Notes under the pieces: generated by a model
What the model saw: only the letters and a program-made list of their open reading frames with translations
What the model was told of the DNA's origin: nothing
Databases searched by the model: none
NCBI GenBank assembly: GCA_003001795.1
Contig: PVNI01000003.1
Coordinates: 186,001 to 250,000 of the forward strand
Length of the DNA stretch: 64,000 nucleotides
Direction: 5' to 3'
DNA from: Actinomadura viridilutea
GTDB lineage: Bacteria > Actinomycetota > Actinomycetes > Streptosporangiales > Streptosporangiaceae
In this document: positions 48,631 to 56,810 of the stretch, piece by piece
Numbering within the stretch: the stretch's first letter is position 1
How the letters are laid out: the number at the start of each line of letters is the position of its first letter
Program-made: the position numbers and the translations under genes

Positions 48631-48757
48631 CAGCCGCTTCCTCGGGCGGCGGTGACCGCGACGGTGACCGCACTCCGCTGTCCGCGTCGGCAGTGAAGTG
48701 ACCGGTACGGCGTCACGTCGTCGTCATCGCCGGAGCGGCTTCGAACCCTCGGACGAC

Positions 48758-48797
48758 CGTGTGTGGCGCGGCGGCCTCGGCCGTCGCGCCACACACG
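48758..48797 (+). terminator. Terminator of the GH11 xylanase
   Basis: A 19-bp stem with one G-T mismatch and a minimal loop (48758-48776 / 48779-48797), 128 bp past the xylanase stop. It is the most stable hairpin seen in the window by eye. Confidence 0.8.
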
Positions 48798-49087
48798 TGT
48801 TCGCGAGGGCCGTGGTGCGAGTCGTGCGGCGCCATGCGCACGACGGTGCACTTGGCTCCGGGCGCGCGGTGGTGGTGTTCGTGTGCGGTTACAGGTCGGG
48901 GCGCGGGCGGCCACCAACCAGTGACCTACGGGATGCCCCCGATCACAGTGAGCCCCCGGCTCAAGATGAGCCCATTGGCGACTCACTGCGAGCCCCTCCC
49001 AGGCTCAGCTGACCTGCTGTCGAATCGACGCAGCCGCTGCAAGGTCCGTCCCTACTTGTGGCGCGCAGACCATGTCGAGCGGGGATG

Positions 49088-50212
49088 TCAGCGGTTCCGG
49101 TCGTCCCCGTCCGGCGTCCGGTAATGGATTCGCTGCTCATCGGGGGTCACGGTGAGGTCGAAGGCGTCCACGTCCGGGCGGCCGTGTGCGGTCCACCATG
49201 CGTGCGCTTCCTCGACCTGCTGCCAGAGGTCGGTCGGGCCGCCGTACTCGACCGTGGCGGGGGCGGTCGTGGTGACCGTGGCCCAGGAGGCGTCCGGGGT
49301 GACGATCTGGGCGCCGTCCGGGCGGGGGAACACGGTGACGCCGGGCAGGCGCTGCCAGATCAGCAGGGACAGGCCGGGGGTGCGCAGGGCGGCGCCGCCG
49401 ACCGGGCTGGTGCGGGTGCGCACGACCGACGTGTCGATGGGCGCGGTTTCGGGGATGCCGGGCCGGTCCACCTCCCGGCGCGTCGACATGAACCCCCACG
49501 TCGCCGGGATCAGCGGCCCGCCGGCGGTCCCTTGCTCGGTGACGGTGAGGCGGGCGAGCGCCCCGGCCCGGGTCATGCCGCGCGGGCGGACGTCGGCCAG
49601 GATCACCCCGCCCGCACGGGTCTGCTCCACCCACGCATACGGCACGCTTTCAGTCGCCACGGTCGCAAGAACCCTGTCGAACGGGGCGTGGACGGGGTCT
49701 CCGAGCAGCCCGTCGCCGGTGATGACGGCGGGCCGGTAGCCGGCGTCGGCGAGGCGGCGCCGGGCGGCCTCGGTCAGCTCCGGGTCGATGTCCACGGTGC
49801 TGACGTGCTGCGAGCCGAGCCGTTCGCACAGCAGCCCGGCGGTGTACCCGGTGCCGGTGCCGATCTCCAGCACGTCCATGCCGTCGCCGACGTCCAGCAG
49901 GTGCAGCAGCCGCAGCATGAAGCCGGGGCGGGTGCTGGAGCTGGTGGACCAGGAGAAACCGGGCTGGTCGGGGTGCTCTTTGCGCTGGGTGACGAGGGTG
50001 TCGTCGGAGTAGGCCAGCTCCAGCCAGCGCGCGTCGCGGGCGGTGATGAGTTCGGGCGGGTCGCCGTCGCTGTAGAACTCGGGCACGAACACGTGCCGGG
50101 GGACGGTCTCGACCACCCGCCGCCACGCCGGGTCGGTGATGGCGCCCTGCTCGGTGAGCCGGTCGGCCAACGCCACCGCGCGCGCCTTCCAGTCGACGGG
50201 GGTGCCGGTCAT
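49088..50212 (-). CDS. tgmC: RiPP-associated O-methyltransferase (TgmC-like, PCMT fold)
   Basis: A 374-aa protein-L-isoaspartate methyltransferase-like enzyme: opening RAVALADRLTEQGAI, then VPRHVFVPEFY, SAM motif VLEIGTGTGYTAGLL and VDIDPELTEAARRRL. The long C-terminal extension with WQQVEEAHAWW, and location directly after an ATP-grasp gene, match the TgmC enzymes of ATP-grasp-modified RiPP systems. The ATG at 50212 overlaps the ATP-grasp stop (ATGA). The upstream ATP-grasp gene is broken and no precursor peptide gene was found, so the enzyme is probably orphaned although its own frame is intact. Confidence 0.85.
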   Translation of the reverse strand: MTGTPVDWKARAVALADRLTEQGAITDPAWRRVVETVPRHVFVPEFYSDGDPPELITARDARWLELAYSDDTLVTQRKEHPDQPGFSWSTSSSTRPGFMLRLLHLLDVGDGMDVLEIGTGTGYTAGLLCERLGSQHVSTVDIDPELTEAARRRLADAGYRPAVITGDGLLGDPVHAPFDRVLATVATESVPYAWVEQTRAGGVILADVRPRGMTRAGALARLTVTEQGTAGGPLIPATWGFMSTRREVDRPGIPETAPIDTSVVRTRTSPVGGAALRTPGLSLLIWQRLPGVTVFPRPDGAQIVTPDASWATVTTTAPATVEYGGPTDLWQQVEEAHAWWTAHGRPDVDAFDLTVTPDEQRIHYRTPDGDDRNR

Positions 50213-50600
50213 GCGGTCTCTCCTGTGAGCGTGTCGGCCACGGCGTCGGCGATGGGCGCCCCGGTCTCCTCCTGCAGCCAGGCCCATTGCGCGCCGGGGC
50301 CGCATTCCAGGAACCACCATGTTCCGTCGTCGGTCACCGCGAAGTCGAACACGCCCATCTCCAAGCCGAGCGTTCGCAGGTAGGTACGGCAGGAGGAGGC
50401 CACGCGGTCGGGGACGGCGGTGATTTCGTACGTCAAAGCGTCGTAGGCGGTCCGAAAATCCTGGCGGACCCGCGGGTCCTGAGTGCGGATCGCGACGGCG
50501 TGGATCCGTCCGCCTTTGGTGGCGACGACGCGCACGTCGTGGTCTTGGGCACGTCGGCCTGGAACAGATGCAGCGTCGTGCGACCCGATGCCTCACATCG
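50209..50600 (-). pseudogene. tgmB: ATP-grasp RiPP maturase fragment (TgmB C-terminus), frameshifted
   Basis: Only the last about 120 residues of an about 320-residue ATP-grasp ligase remain. The final 100 codons are open and read RVVATKGGRIHAVAI, then LEMGVFDFAVTDDGTWWFLECG, including the metal-binding E/G of the active site. Immediately upstream, LHLFQADVPK continues the domain in another frame, so a frameshift lies near 50540. Upstream of that the sequence changes abruptly to a copy of part of the neighbouring XRE gene (GGGGAGAACGATGTGAG, near 50590-50606). The N-terminal and central ATP-grasp domains are missing. Confidence 0.75.
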
Positions 50601-50606
50601 TTCTCC
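50590..50606. repeat. Short XRE-gene echo at the TgmB junction
   Basis: A 17-bp match (minus strand GGGGAGAACGATGTGAG) to the XRE gene near 51680, with weaker similarity for about 25 bp on each side. It marks the rearrangement point between XRE and ATP-grasp sequences. Confidence 0.65.
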
Positions 50607-50656
50607 CCGTAGTCGCGAGCGGACAGTGAACGCGATCAATGACCGCGCCCGTGCCC

Positions 50657-52183
50657 TCAGGCACTGGACAGTGGCGGGCAAGAAGGGGCGGTCTTGATCA
50701 GAACGTCGTGGAGCTCACGGACGGCCGGGCGCTCCCGCTGATCCAGCGGTACGGCTCGGAGCACCTGGCTGCCAACCGCAGTGATCATGTTTGTCCGAGA
50801 AGTGACCGGAACGGCATCGAGGACAGCGATGGCTTCCTTCGCTCCCCTGTCAATTCCACCGTTAACGATCGTGCACAGCGCTCTTTGGAGATGAGCCTGA
50901 GGCCCAAACTGGTGATCCGATATACGGCTCAAGACCCGCGTCATGTACTGATCGATGGCCGCGTCGACTTCTGGCTCGTTCCCGGCACCCGCGTGGACGA
51001 GGAGCCTTGTGTACTCGAGTTGCCCACCGGTCCAGTAGCCCGGCATGACGTCGGGCGGACTTCCCGCTGCCGCAAAGAGGTCTTCGCACATCGCCAACGT
51101 CCGCTGAGCGTCAGAGTGTCGTCCCACGAGCCCGAGCGCCTTCGCGTGGCTACAGGTCACCAGCGCCTTTCCCAAGGTCGGTTGCTGACCTGCGAGACGC
51201 ATGGCATCTCGAGTCAACCCCAATGCCGCTTCAGGAGAACGCTGGCCATACCGGCCGTTCCCTGCCTCGGTGGATCGAATGGCGAGCTGCAACTCCAGAT
51301 CCCCGGTGGCGGCGGCGCTCTCCTTCGCCGTACGCCACCAGCGGATAGCGGCCCCGTGATCGCCAAGACGCGTCAGCACATTGGCGTGGAGTGTCGCGAG
51401 CGCCGCTTCGACTCGTTTCAGCTCGGTCAGTTCCTTGGCACCGGCGACCTGGAGTTGGCGTTTGAGGGCCACCAAGTCGATCAGCAGGTCCTCGCGGACC
51501 TGGAGGGGCGGCCGGGTGCGAAGCGCATAAAGATGATCGTTGCAGGCGAGATGCCAGTCGTTGAGATCGCGGGGTTCGGTCGTCAGGAAAAGATCGACCA
51601 GGCGGCGCATCGACTCGGCGCCCAGGGCGCCCGCTCCTAGGCCCAGATAGGTGAACAGTTGGAGTGCGACGCGGCGTCTCACATCGTTCTCCCCGAAGTC
51701 GGGAGTGGGACCGTGATCCACGGTACCCGCGGCATCCCGCTCCTGGGGAGGGCGCTTCACCCCGATGATCTTCTGGTCTCGGTTCTCCGGGAGCTTGAAC
51801 CACAGCAGGTCGGGCGGAATACGGAGGGTTCTGGCCCAGGGGATGAGCCGATCGAGATCGGTGACGGGCGGGCCGCTTTCAATACGGCTGAGTTGCGTCT
51901 GCGTCATTCCCAGCCAGTGCCCGACGAGTTCTTGGGACAGCGGCTTGTGCCCGTGAAACGGGTGATGCCTGTAAGCGCGGATGGCGTGGCCGATGTGCCA
52001 GTCCTCCAGCGCCTTGCGGAGCGGCTCGGCCTGCCAGAAGTCCGGCGGCACCTCGGGCGGGGCGTGGAAACGGTCGCGGGCCCTGGCCTGGCAGGGCGCA
52101 CACCGCCCGCCGGAGTTGTCGCGGGCCAATCGGCCGCCGCAAGCGCGACAAAAGCGGACAGGAGCTCGCCCGTTCACCTGCAT
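50657..52183 (-). CDS. XRE-family regulator with zinc ribbon and TPR-like domain
   Basis: A 508-aa regulator. The N-terminal zinc ribbon has Cys12, 15, 28 and 31 (FCRACGG ... RCAPCQ). A helix-turn-helix lies at about residues 75-135 (HKPLSQELVGHWLGMTQTQL, then SRIESG). The rest is helical repeat of the TPR type, with a FGENDVRRRVALQLF segment at the domain boundary. Such proteins are abundant in actinomycetes, often beside RiPP or antibiotic genes, and may sense peptides through the TPR domain (family inference). GAAGGGTGG precedes the ATG. It sits directly upstream of the broken tgmB, whose cluster it may once have controlled. Confidence 0.87.
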   Translation of the reverse strand: MQVNGRAPVRFCRACGGRLARDNSGGRCAPCQARARDRFHAPPEVPPDFWQAEPLRKALEDWHIGHAIRAYRHHPFHGHKPLSQELVGHWLGMTQTQLSRIESGPPVTDLDRLIPWARTLRIPPDLLWFKLPENRDQKIIGVKRPPQERDAAGTVDHGPTPDFGENDVRRRVALQLFTYLGLGAGALGAESMRRLVDLFLTTEPRDLNDWHLACNDHLYALRTRPPLQVREDLLIDLVALKRQLQVAGAKELTELKRVEAALATLHANVLTRLGDHGAAIRWWRTAKESAAATGDLELQLAIRSTEAGNGRYGQRSPEAALGLTRDAMRLAGQQPTLGKALVTCSHAKALGLVGRHSDAQRTLAMCEDLFAAAGSPPDVMPGYWTGGQLEYTRLLVHAGAGNEPEVDAAIDQYMTRVLSRISDHQFGPQAHLQRALCTIVNGGIDRGAKEAIAVLDAVPVTSRTNMITAVGSQVLRAVPLDQRERPAVRELHDVLIKTAPSCPPLSSA

Positions 52184-52501
52184 CGACCACCCTTCGCACT
52201 CGATCCATTACACACAGTTTAAACATCTAGTCGAACCCGGTGTGGATCGCTTATACGAGATGCGCATAGCGATCAGACGCGTCGCCTAATGATCACTTCC
52301 AGGTCGGCTGGACCGTCGTCCCGACGCGATCACAGGCTTGTCCTCCCCGCCTCCCAGGAACACCGCAGCGGCGGCCGGCGGCTGCGGGGATGACCGGCCG
52401 CTCGGACAAGAAGGGCCGACATGGCGACGAGTGTCCCCCCGGACTCCCGGGTCAGATGTCAGCCCTGCGATCAACGATCCCGCGCGCAGGGAATGACACC
52501 G
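52184..52501. promoter_or_regulatory. Divergent promoter region XRE / ATP-binding protein
   Basis: About 320 bp. The first 100 bp are clearly AT-richer (around 52205-52260, with CAGTTTAAAC and CGCTTATACGAG), consistent with promoters for the XRE gene. Exact boxes were not assigned. Confidence 0.4.
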
Positions 52502-52963
52502 ATGAGCATGTGGCCGCACCAAAGGCAAGTCACGCTGATCGCGCTGCCGAACGCGCCGTACTGGGCCCGGCGGCACACTGAGGCGATCTTGAATGAATGG
52601 CGGGTCCGCGCCGTGGCGGCCGATGCCGCGCTGGTCGTCACGGAACTGGTCACCAATGCCGTGAAGGCCACGGGCCTGCTGGACGCGGCGGCCTACCAGG
52701 ACTACGCCCTCCGACCGCAGTCGGTGCCGTACGCCAAGCTCGTGGCGGCGGGCGTCGTCCGGCTGCGCCTGTCGCACTCCCCCGGCCGCCTGCTCGTCGA
52801 GGTGTGGGACCGGTGCGACGATCCCCCGGACGAGCAGCTCCCCGACTTCGTCTCCGAGGGCGGCCGAGGGCTGTTCATCGTCGGCGCCTACTGCGAGAAG
52901 TGGGGCTGGTACCCGGCGCAAGGCGGCGGGAAGGTCGTGTGGGCCGAGTTGGCGGCGCCATGA
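52502..52963 (+). CDS. ATP-binding protein (anti-sigma-factor-like HATPase_c_2)
   Basis: A 153-aa soluble GHKL-type ATPase of the RsbW/SpoIIAB-like family. The N box is AALVVTELVTNAVKAT, G1 is VEVWDRCDDPP and the G2 stretch is GGRGLFIVGAYCEKWGW. Such proteins are numerous in actinomycetes, frequently paired with XRE regulators or DUF397 proteins, and control sigma factors or act as stand-alone kinases (family knowledge). ATG 52502 has AGGGA 9 nt upstream; 52493 and 52508 are alternatives. It is divergent from the XRE gene; no anti-anti-sigma gene is adjacent. Confidence 0.82.
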   Translation: MSMWPHQRQVTLIALPNAPYWARRHTEAILNEWRVRAVAADAALVVTELVTNAVKATGLLDAAAYQDYALRPQSVPYAKLVAAGVVRLRLSHSPGRLLVEVWDRCDDPPDEQLPDFVSEGGRGLFIVGAYCEKWGWYPAQGGGKVVWAELAAP

Positions 52964-53694
52964 GGCGCCCCAGGGTCGGCCGGCCCGCCATGGCCCCTCG
53001 CGCCTGGCATGCGCGACGCCAGGCGCGGATGACGCAGGACGCGCCGGCGGACGACCGCCGCGTCGCAGTTGCCAGTCGCCATGTGGCGCGCGGGTACCCG
53101 GTCATGTCCAAGACGGTTGACGGGCGGGGGTGAGATGGGGCCGGGGGCCATCTTGGTGCTCTGGCACGATCCCCCGACGGTGCCGGTGAGCAGCGGAACC
53201 GCCAGGTCGGCAGGTGACGGCGTCGAAGTGCGTCGGTCCCGACGCCACCGGTCGCATGCGGTGCCCGGTCGGGGCGACGCCTTGCTCGATGGTGACGTCG
53301 AAGCAAGACGTCGCCCCGGCTGCCGGCGATCGGGCAGGGGGCCGTCACGCGAGGTCGAACCGCATCGCCGACCGGGTCGGACCGATCCGGACGCCGCGGG
53401 AACCGACCGGCTCGACGAAGGCGGTCGCCCTCGGTGAGCGCCGCGGACAGCAGGTCGTTCTCTTCTTCGGTGTCACGGCCGGTGCACGCGGGTGTGTGCC
53501 GCCGGTCGCTGTCGCCGCACCTGTGCTCCCGGCTCGCCGGTGTGGACCGGACGTGCTTGAGCAGGGCTTTCGGATCGGTTTCCCCGGGTCCCAAGCGGGT
53601 GACATCCGGTGCCTTGGGGGCGTAGCACAGGGAGACGCAGCACGTCACGGCCTCCTTCGCGCCGCCGGGACGACGCGGATGGTGCTTCCAGGGG
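52964..53694. other. Gene-poor region
   Basis: About 730 bp. Open frames on both strands have no recognisable domains, no good ribosome sites and inconsistent composition. Nothing functional could be supported. Confidence 0.45.
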
Positions 53695-54312
53695 TCACGA
53701 CGGGTTCTCTTCGGGGGCGTAGAAGTTGGTGGTGTTGGCGACGGCGGTGGCGACCTCCTTGGGGTCGCCACCGGCGGCCTCGTAGGCGCGTCCCCATGCC
53801 TCGCTGCTCGCGATGATGCTGCGCCGTCCCTCGTCGGTCAGGTGGAAGGTGTTCTCGTCGGGCTTGGCCGCGCCCGTCAGGTGCAGGGCCAGGCCCAGAA
53901 GGGTGAGGTCCCAGCCGACGCCGACGGCGCCGGGCCCGTACGTGCCCCACATGTCCGGCGGCACGTCGGCCGTGTGGCGCAGCTCCAGCAGGGTGCCGTC
54001 GCCCTCGCTCGACAGGCGGACCTCGACCTCGGAGAAGCCGGGGTTCGGGCCGAACAGCCAGCTGACCTTGAGCAGGCGGGGCGGCTCGCACTGCAGGATC
54101 TCGCCGCCGGCGTTGCCCTGGAGCTGGTAGGTGCCTCCCTCGCGCAGGTCCCCGGTGACGGGCAGGAACCAGCGGCTCAGCCGCTCGGCGTTCGTGCAGG
54201 CGTCCCACACGTCCTCGACGTCCGCGTCGTAGCGGCGACGCATCGTGATGACCTTGCGCTCGCCGTTGAGCAGTTCGCGGTGTGCTCGGTTGATCTGGTC
54301 CACGAAGTCCAT
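53695..54312 (-). CDS. SRPBCC/AHSA1-family protein
   Basis: A 205-aa START-like fold protein. The AHSA1 signature runs from ITMRRRYDADVEDVWDACT through ERLSRWFLPVTGDLREGG to LLKVSWLFG and a C-terminal helix region. AHSA1-like proteins bind hydrophobic ligands; in ArsR-AHSA1 pairs the physiological role is unknown. The ATG at 54312 overlaps the end of the ArsR-type gene by one base, so the two are an operon. Length is slightly more than the domain, with a C-terminal extension of about 50 residues (RRSIIASSEAWGRAYEAAGG). Confidence 0.85.
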   Translation of the reverse strand: MDFVDQINRAHRELLNGERKVITMRRRYDADVEDVWDACTNAERLSRWFLPVTGDLREGGTYQLQGNAGGEILQCEPPRLLKVSWLFGPNPGFSEVEVRLSSEGDGTLLELRHTADVPPDMWGTYGPGAVGVGWDLTLLGLALHLTGAAKPDENTFHLTDEGRRSIIASSEAWGRAYEAAGGDPKEVATAVANTTNFYAPEENPS

Positions 54313-54662
54313 CAGGTGTCCTTTGTCTCGTCTGCCGTGCGGCGCTCGCGCTTGCCGCGGGCCAGTTCCGTGGCGAGGGCGTCCAGGCGTTGGCTCCAGA
54401 AGCCGCGGAAGCGCTCCAGCCAGTCGTCGATCTCCTGCAGCGGGCCCGGTTCGACGGAGTAGAGCCGCCGGGTGCCCTGGGCTCGTACCCTGGCGAACCC
54501 GTTGTCACGCAGCACCCGCAGGTGCTGGGACACGGCGGGCTGGGAGATCCCGAACTCGCGCTGGATCACGGCGGTGAGCTCGCCCGAACTGTGCTCACCG
54601 TCGGCCAGCAGTTCCAGGATCCGCCGCCGGACCGGATCGCCGAGGACGTCGAACGCGTGCAC
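54312..54662 (-). CDS. ArsR-family winged-helix regulator
   Basis: A 116-aa repressor of the ArsR/SmtB fold. DPVRRRILELLADGEHSSGEL leads to the recognition helix GISQPAVSQHLRVLRDNGF, then the wing RAQGTRRLYSVEPG. The CxC arsenic motif is absent, so it is the non-metal subgroup that pairs with AHSA1 proteins. The GTG at 54662 has no ribosome site and lies just after a -10 box, suggesting a leaderless mRNA. A palindrome overlaps the -35 box, pointing to autorepression. Confidence 0.87.
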   Translation of the reverse strand: MHAFDVLGDPVRRRILELLADGEHSSGELTAVIQREFGISQPAVSQHLRVLRDNGFARVRAQGTRRLYSVEPGPLQEIDDWLERFRGFWSQRLDALATELARGKRERRTADETKDT

Positions 54663-54669
54663 GCCGCGA

Positions 54670-54698
54670 TAATTTCAGTCGCGACTTATATAAGTCAA
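54670..54698 (-). promoter_or_regulatory. Promoter and operator of the ArsR-AHSA1 operon
   Basis: On the minus strand TTGACT is followed after 17 bp by AAATTA. GACTTATATAAGTC (54683-54696, perfect 14-bp palindrome) overlaps the -35 box and spacer, and AGTCGCGACT overlaps it. The -10 box is within about 10 bp of the GTG start. Confidence 0.75.
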
Positions 54699-54960
54699 GG
54701 CGGAAGCAAAACCCGGTGCGGAGCGCCTGACCTGGGAGGAGATGCGTGGCTGGGCCCTCGGTGCCCGTCTGGATCAGGTGCTCGGGCGAGCCATGCCGCG
54801 GTCGGAGCGCGGGCGTTCGAAGGTTTTCGGGGGCTGAGGCGGCGGAGGCACGGGCGGGCGCGGACACCTTGCCGCCGATGCCGCTTTCCCAGGTGACCTC
54901 GTCCTCGGTGTCCGACGGACTTGGCGTGCGTCGCCTTCCGGAGAGGGTGCGGAGGGGGGG

Positions 54961-55140
54961 CCGTGGTCGCCGGAAGGCGGGGCCGGATGGACCTTCCGGC
55001 GACCACGGGGCCTGGGGTGAAAGAAGGCTCAGGTCAGGTCATGCGCGGCCAAGCGCTCCTCCCCCGTGCGTTCGGCGGCCGCCGAGGCGGCCGAACGCCG
55101 GCGCCGCCGCGTCGAACCGGTCGGGCCTGAGCCGTGCGGG
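54961..55140 (-). pseudogene. Decayed copy of the cupin gene 3' end with its terminator
   Basis: Hairpin 54961-55008 (17-bp perfect stem, 14-nt loop) nearly duplicates the one at 55148-55193. The DNA between them (about 55047-55140) closely resembles the cupin gene at 55338-55433: GCGGCCAAGnGCTCC, GTGCGTTCGGCGGCCGC and GTCGAACCGGTCGG are shared. Internal deletions remove any usable frame. Confidence 0.75.
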
Positions 55141-55147
55141 GGAAGAT

Positions 55148-55193
55148 CGTGGCCGCCGGAAGGCGGGGCCGGACGGACCTTCCGGCGGCCACG
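55148..55193 (-). terminator. Terminator of the seven-gene sugar operon
   Basis: Perfect 16-bp stem (55148-55163 / 55178-55193) with a 14-nt loop, 22 bp past the cupin stop. A second copy lies 187 bp further on at 54961. Confidence 0.8.
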
Positions 55194-55215
55194 GGGCGGG
55201 GGGCGAAAGCTTCGG

Positions 55216-55938
55216 TCACGTGAGGTCGTACACGTCCAGGCGACCGCACATGCCGAGACGGCGGTCGGCGGGGGCCGGGGCTTCGCGGTGGTGCAGTTCG
55301 GCGTCGCGCAGGTGCGTGATGTCCCCCTTGCGCAGGGCGGCCAAGTGCTCCCCTGTGCGTTCGGCGGCCGCGAGGGCGCCCGCGCGCCAGCGCCGCTCCC
55401 ACTCGTCGAACCGGTCGGACTTGAGGCGCACGGCGGCGGCGTAGAAGTCGTCCATGGCGGACGCGTCCCCGGACTCGACGCGGCGGCGCAGGTCGAGGAA
55501 GCCCTCGATGGCCAGGTCGCGGCGGCGCCGGGCCGACTCCTCGTTCGCGGCGTGCACGTGGGCGCCGTCGGCGAGCGCGGCGGCCTTCTCGTAGGCGGAC
55601 GGGTCGGCCAGCACGTCGGGCGGGAACGTGAACACCGCGTCGCCCGCCTCGGGCAGCCCGCTGTTCTGCATGACGACGACGATGCGCAGGTCGCCGTCGT
55701 TGACCGCGCGGTGGACGGTGCCGGGCGTGAACCACACGACGGTGCCGGGGGTCAGCGGCGTCTCGGCGAACCCCTTGCGGTTCAGTGTCTGGACGCGTCC
55801 GGCGCCGCCGACCACCACGTAGGCCTCGGCGCAGGTCAGGTGGACGTGCGGGGAGCCGCCGCACAGCCCGTCCGCCGTGGGCCAGTCGTAGACGCGCAGC
55901 CCGGACACTCCGACGCCGCCGGGGAAGGTGCTCACCAT
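55216..55938 (-). CDS. Cupin-domain protein with helical C-terminal domain
   Basis: A 240-aa cytoplasmic protein. The N-terminal cupin barrel (about 15-115) has the metal-ligand pattern HVHLTCAEAYVVV and the second motif PGTVHRAVNDGD. The second half is helical and charged (ANEESARRRRDLAIEGFLDL onwards). Cupins beside sugar dehydrogenases often act as isomerases or lyases on keto-sugars or uronates; that is a context inference. The ATG overlaps the PmoA-like gene by 7 bp and has AAGGAA upstream. It is the last gene of the operon starting at 62525. A degraded copy of its 3' end lies downstream. Confidence 0.8.
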   Translation of the reverse strand: MVSTFPGGVGVSGLRVYDWPTADGLCGGSPHVHLTCAEAYVVVGGAGRVQTLNRKGFAETPLTPGTVVWFTPGTVHRAVNDGDLRIVVVMQNSGLPEAGDAVFTFPPDVLADPSAYEKAAALADGAHVHAANEESARRRRDLAIEGFLDLRRRVESGDASAMDDFYAAAVRLKSDRFDEWERRWRAGALAAAERTGEHLAALRKGDITHLRDAELHHREAPAPADRRLGMCGRLDVYDLT

Positions 55939-56810
55939 GTCTGTTCCTTCGCGTGCGCCTCGATGCGGTCGCGTTCCCAGGCAGTGTCGGCGACCACGAC
56001 GCGGTGCGCCAGGTCCAGGGTGTCTCCCGGCTCGAGGACGAGCTCGTCGAAGAAGGCGAAGGACGGGTTGACGGCGGCGAACGGCTCGGACCGCACGAAC
56101 CAGCGGGTGCGCGCGCCCGGCGGGTCGACGAACAGCAGCGTGGAGGCGCGGTCGACCTCGTCGTGCCGGCCGACGAAGGCCAGCCACGGGGCGGGCCGCC
56201 CCATCATCTCCTCGCCGCCTCGGCCGTCGGGCGCGATGATGTCGCCGCCGGTGAACGAGCGGGGGCCGCGCCAGAACAGCCCGGTGTACCCGGCCAGTTC
56301 CCGTCCGTTGGTGGTGGGGCTGCCGAAGACGAGGGGCTCGTCGCGGACGTTGCGCAGCGAGGTGGTGAAGGTCAGCGTCCACGCGCCGTCGGCCACGCCG
56401 TGGACGGTGAAGGCGCGGTTCTCGTCGATCCAGTGCTCGCCGGCCTGGGTGTGCCAGGTGAGGCGTTCGGCGACGAGCACGCGGCCGTCGCCGCAGGCGA
56501 GCTCGGTGAACTCTTCGTGCCGCATGGTGCCGACGTTGGGCAGGTCCACGTAGCCCTTGCCGCGGACGTAGGTGCCGCCGCCCCAGAAGTTCTCCCCCGA
56601 CACGTGGGACGCGGTCATCTGGATGCCCTTGTGCCAGCGGTGGTCGTGGGGGCGGTACGCGGTGACCACGTCCCCGGCGAGGGTGCGCACCGGGTGCATG
56701 TAGGGCTTCGGACCTTCGAACGGGTCCATGTGCGGGGTGTGGACGTAGCGGAGGATTTCCACGTCCCCGGCGAGGACGCGGAGCGCGTCGGCTGTGTGCT
56801 CCAGTCTCAC
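55932..56810 (-). CDS. PmoA-family (DUF6807) protein
   Basis: A 292-aa cytoplasmic protein. The motif PYMHPVRTLAGDVVTAYRP, then HDHRWHKGIQMTASHV, and the FWGGGTYV stretch are typical of the family named after methane oxygenase PmoA by an old misannotation. Real members occur in carbohydrate loci next to Gfo/Idh dehydrogenases; their reaction is not established. Clustered His residues suggest a metal or catalytic site. The GTG at 56810 overlaps the Gfo/Idh stop by 4 bp. The coupling with Gfo/Idh and cupin genes argues for joint action on one sugar. Confidence 0.83.
   Translation of the reverse strand: MRLEHTADALRVLAGDVEILRYVHTPHMDPFEGPKPYMHPVRTLAGDVVTAYRPHDHRWHKGIQMTASHVSGENFWGGGTYVRGKGYVDLPNVGTMRHEEFTELACGDGRVLVAERLTWHTQAGEHWIDENRAFTVHGVADGAWTLTFTTSLRNVRDEPLVFGSPTTNGRELAGYTGLFWRGPRSFTGGDIIAPDGRGGEEMMGRPAPWLAFVGRHDEVDRASTLLFVDPPGARTRWFVRSEPFAAVNPSFAFFDELVLEPGDTLDLAHRVVVADTAWERDRIEAHAKEQTW

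Noticed and set aside
53214..53816. Plus-strand frame before the AHSA1 gene
   Set aside because: Overlaps the AHSA1 3' end, has no ribosome site and no family signature.
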